Positions 4,954 to 5,475 of a stretch of 5,475 nt of DNA are shown piece by piece (the stretch's first letter is position 1; every line of letters begins with the position of its first letter). The stretch is from assembly GCA_026984895.1 (NCBI GenBank), contig JALSRF010000031.1, positions 1-5,475 of the forward strand, given 5' to 3'. Made by a program: the position numbers and the translations under genes. The notes below the pieces were generated by a model. It did not search any database. It was not told where the DNA came from and saw only the letters and a list, made by a program, of their open reading frames with translations. The stretch comes from Paracoccaceae bacterium. Lineage in GTDB: Bacteria; Pseudomonadota; Alphaproteobacteria; Rhodobacterales; Rhodobacteraceae.

Positions 4954-5475
4954 CGCGCCCTCCTGGGACGGTGGACATGGGCGCTTTGCACCAGGCCGAA
5001 GGCCCCCATCAGAACCAGCATGGCGGTGCCCCCCCAACTGACCAGCGGCAGGGGGACGCCCACCACCGGCGCCAACCCCATCACCATCGACATGTTGACC
5101 GCGAAAAACAGGAAGAAGGTCGCCGCGACGCCCACGGTCAGCAGCGCGCCGAAGCGATCCTTGTTGTTCATGGCCGAGCTCAGGCAGAAGAAGACGATCA
5201 GCGCATAGAGCGCCAGCAGCGACACCCCGCCGACGAAGCCGAATTCCTCTCCCAGGGTGTTGAAGATGAAATCCGTGTGTTTCTCGGGCAGGAAATTCAG
5301 CCGGCTCTGGGTGCCCTGCATGAAACCCTTTCCCGACCAGCCCCCCGATCCCAGGGCGATCTTCGCCTGGGTGATGTGATAGCCGGCGCCCAGCGGGTCG
5401 CTCGAGGGGTCCAGAAAGGTGTCGATGCGCTTGTACTGGTAGTCCTTGAGCAATTGCCATGCCGTCCCGCGCGAG
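4950..5475 (-). CDS. rodA: Peptidoglycan glycosyltransferase RodA, C-terminal part
   Basis: The frame is open from the right edge (first full codon 5474-5472) to TGA at 4952-4950, giving the last 174 residues. About 200 N-terminal residues are missing if the protein is near the 370 of E. coli RodA. RodA is the SEDS-family inner-membrane polymerase that extends peptidoglycan strands from lipid II, working with PBP2 and MreBCD. Visible blocks are DYQYKRIDTFLDP..DPLGAGYH (11-33), GSGGWSGKGFMQGTQSRLNF (42-61), LPEKHTDFIF (62-71), GEEFGFVGG (75-83), and APVVGVPLPLVSWGG (135-149). By memory alignment, the Asp in HTDF is the essential SEDS aspartate (D262 in E. coli). Three helices lie at about 79-98, 110-132 and 140-164, followed by a short basic tail with the family's HVHR. 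The signature reads VSWGG rather than VSYGG. FtsW is excluded by the HTDFIF-type and HVHR features. The TTG at 5453 is internal. mre genes and mrdA probably lie upstream. Confidence 0.93.
   Translation of the reverse strand, partial: SRGTAWQLLKDYQYKRIDTFLDPSSDPLGAGYHITQAKIALGSGGWSGKGFMQGTQSRLNFLPEKHTDFIFNTLGEEFGFVGGVSLLALYALIVFFCLSSAMNNKDRFGALLTVGVAATFFLFFAVNMSMVMGLAPVVGVPLPLVSWGGTAMLVLMGAFGLVQSAHVHRPRRAR
4959..4964 (-). promoter_or_regulatory. Strong Shine-Dalgarno of ghrA inside the end of rodA
   Basis: On the minus strand AGGAGG lies 5 bases before the GTG at 4953. It decides the start of ghrA over any upstream in-frame codon and also encodes an Arg-Arg pair near the RodA C-terminus. Confidence 0.8.

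Noticed and set aside
3730..5208. A 492-codon plus-strand open frame across the right half
   Set aside because: It is antisense to ghrA and rodA, both of which have clear family motifs; the product is Gln/His/Arg/Gly-rich noise.
4954..5460. Extension of ghrA upstream to 5460 (479 residues)
   Set aside because: The extra 169 residues are rodA read in another frame. The strong AGGAGG before GTG 4953 and the normal GhrA length fix the start.

Overview
The window is very G+C-rich and gene-dense. It looks like chromosomal DNA of an alphaproteobacterium, most likely a Rhodobacterales/Roseobacter-type organism. That placement rests on remembered resemblance of the proteins and of the local gene pairings (Mrp-like subunit D with a small membrane protein; uracil-DNA glycosylase-like protein with an SseB-family protein; rodA with a GhrA-like reductase). 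It was not tested by a search. I see no rRNA, tRNA, CRISPR array, insertion sequence or phage gene.

Layout, plus strand, left half. A small two-helix membrane protein is cut by the left edge and ends at 344. It overlaps by 8 bp a full-length 565-residue Mrp/complex-I-type antiporter subunit D (337-2034). These look like the last two genes of a cation/proton antiporter operon. A 152-bp gap follows, holding an 11-bp tandem repeat (2045-2099) and a perfect 8-bp-stem hairpin (2145-2164). Next comes a two-gene unit: a uracil-DNA-glycosylase-superfamily protein (2187-2795) overlapping by 8 bp an SseB-family protein (2788-3687). The SseB-family protein carries a repeat-built low-complexity insert.

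Right half, minus strand. RodA, the SEDS peptidoglycan polymerase of the elongasome, enters from the right edge with only its C-terminal 174 residues visible. Its TGA stop overlaps the GTG start of a GhrA-type glyoxylate/hydroxypyruvate reductase (4953 to 4021) in a GTGA junction preceded by a strong Shine-Dalgarno. The plus and minus units converge on a 333-bp non-coding stretch (3688-4020) with several inverted repeats, a run of eight C's and a G-quadruplex-type motif. This is where both transcripts should end.

Functionally the window samples three ordinary housekeeping modules: ion/pH homeostasis, base-excision DNA repair plus a poorly understood SseB-family protein, and cell-wall elongation coupled to 2-oxoacid reduction. 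I did not find a convincing undescribed system. The points most worth a second look are the diverged active-site motif of the glycosylase-like protein, the in-frame repeat expansion in the SseB-family protein, the 11-bp tandem array, and the tight rodA-ghrA coupling.
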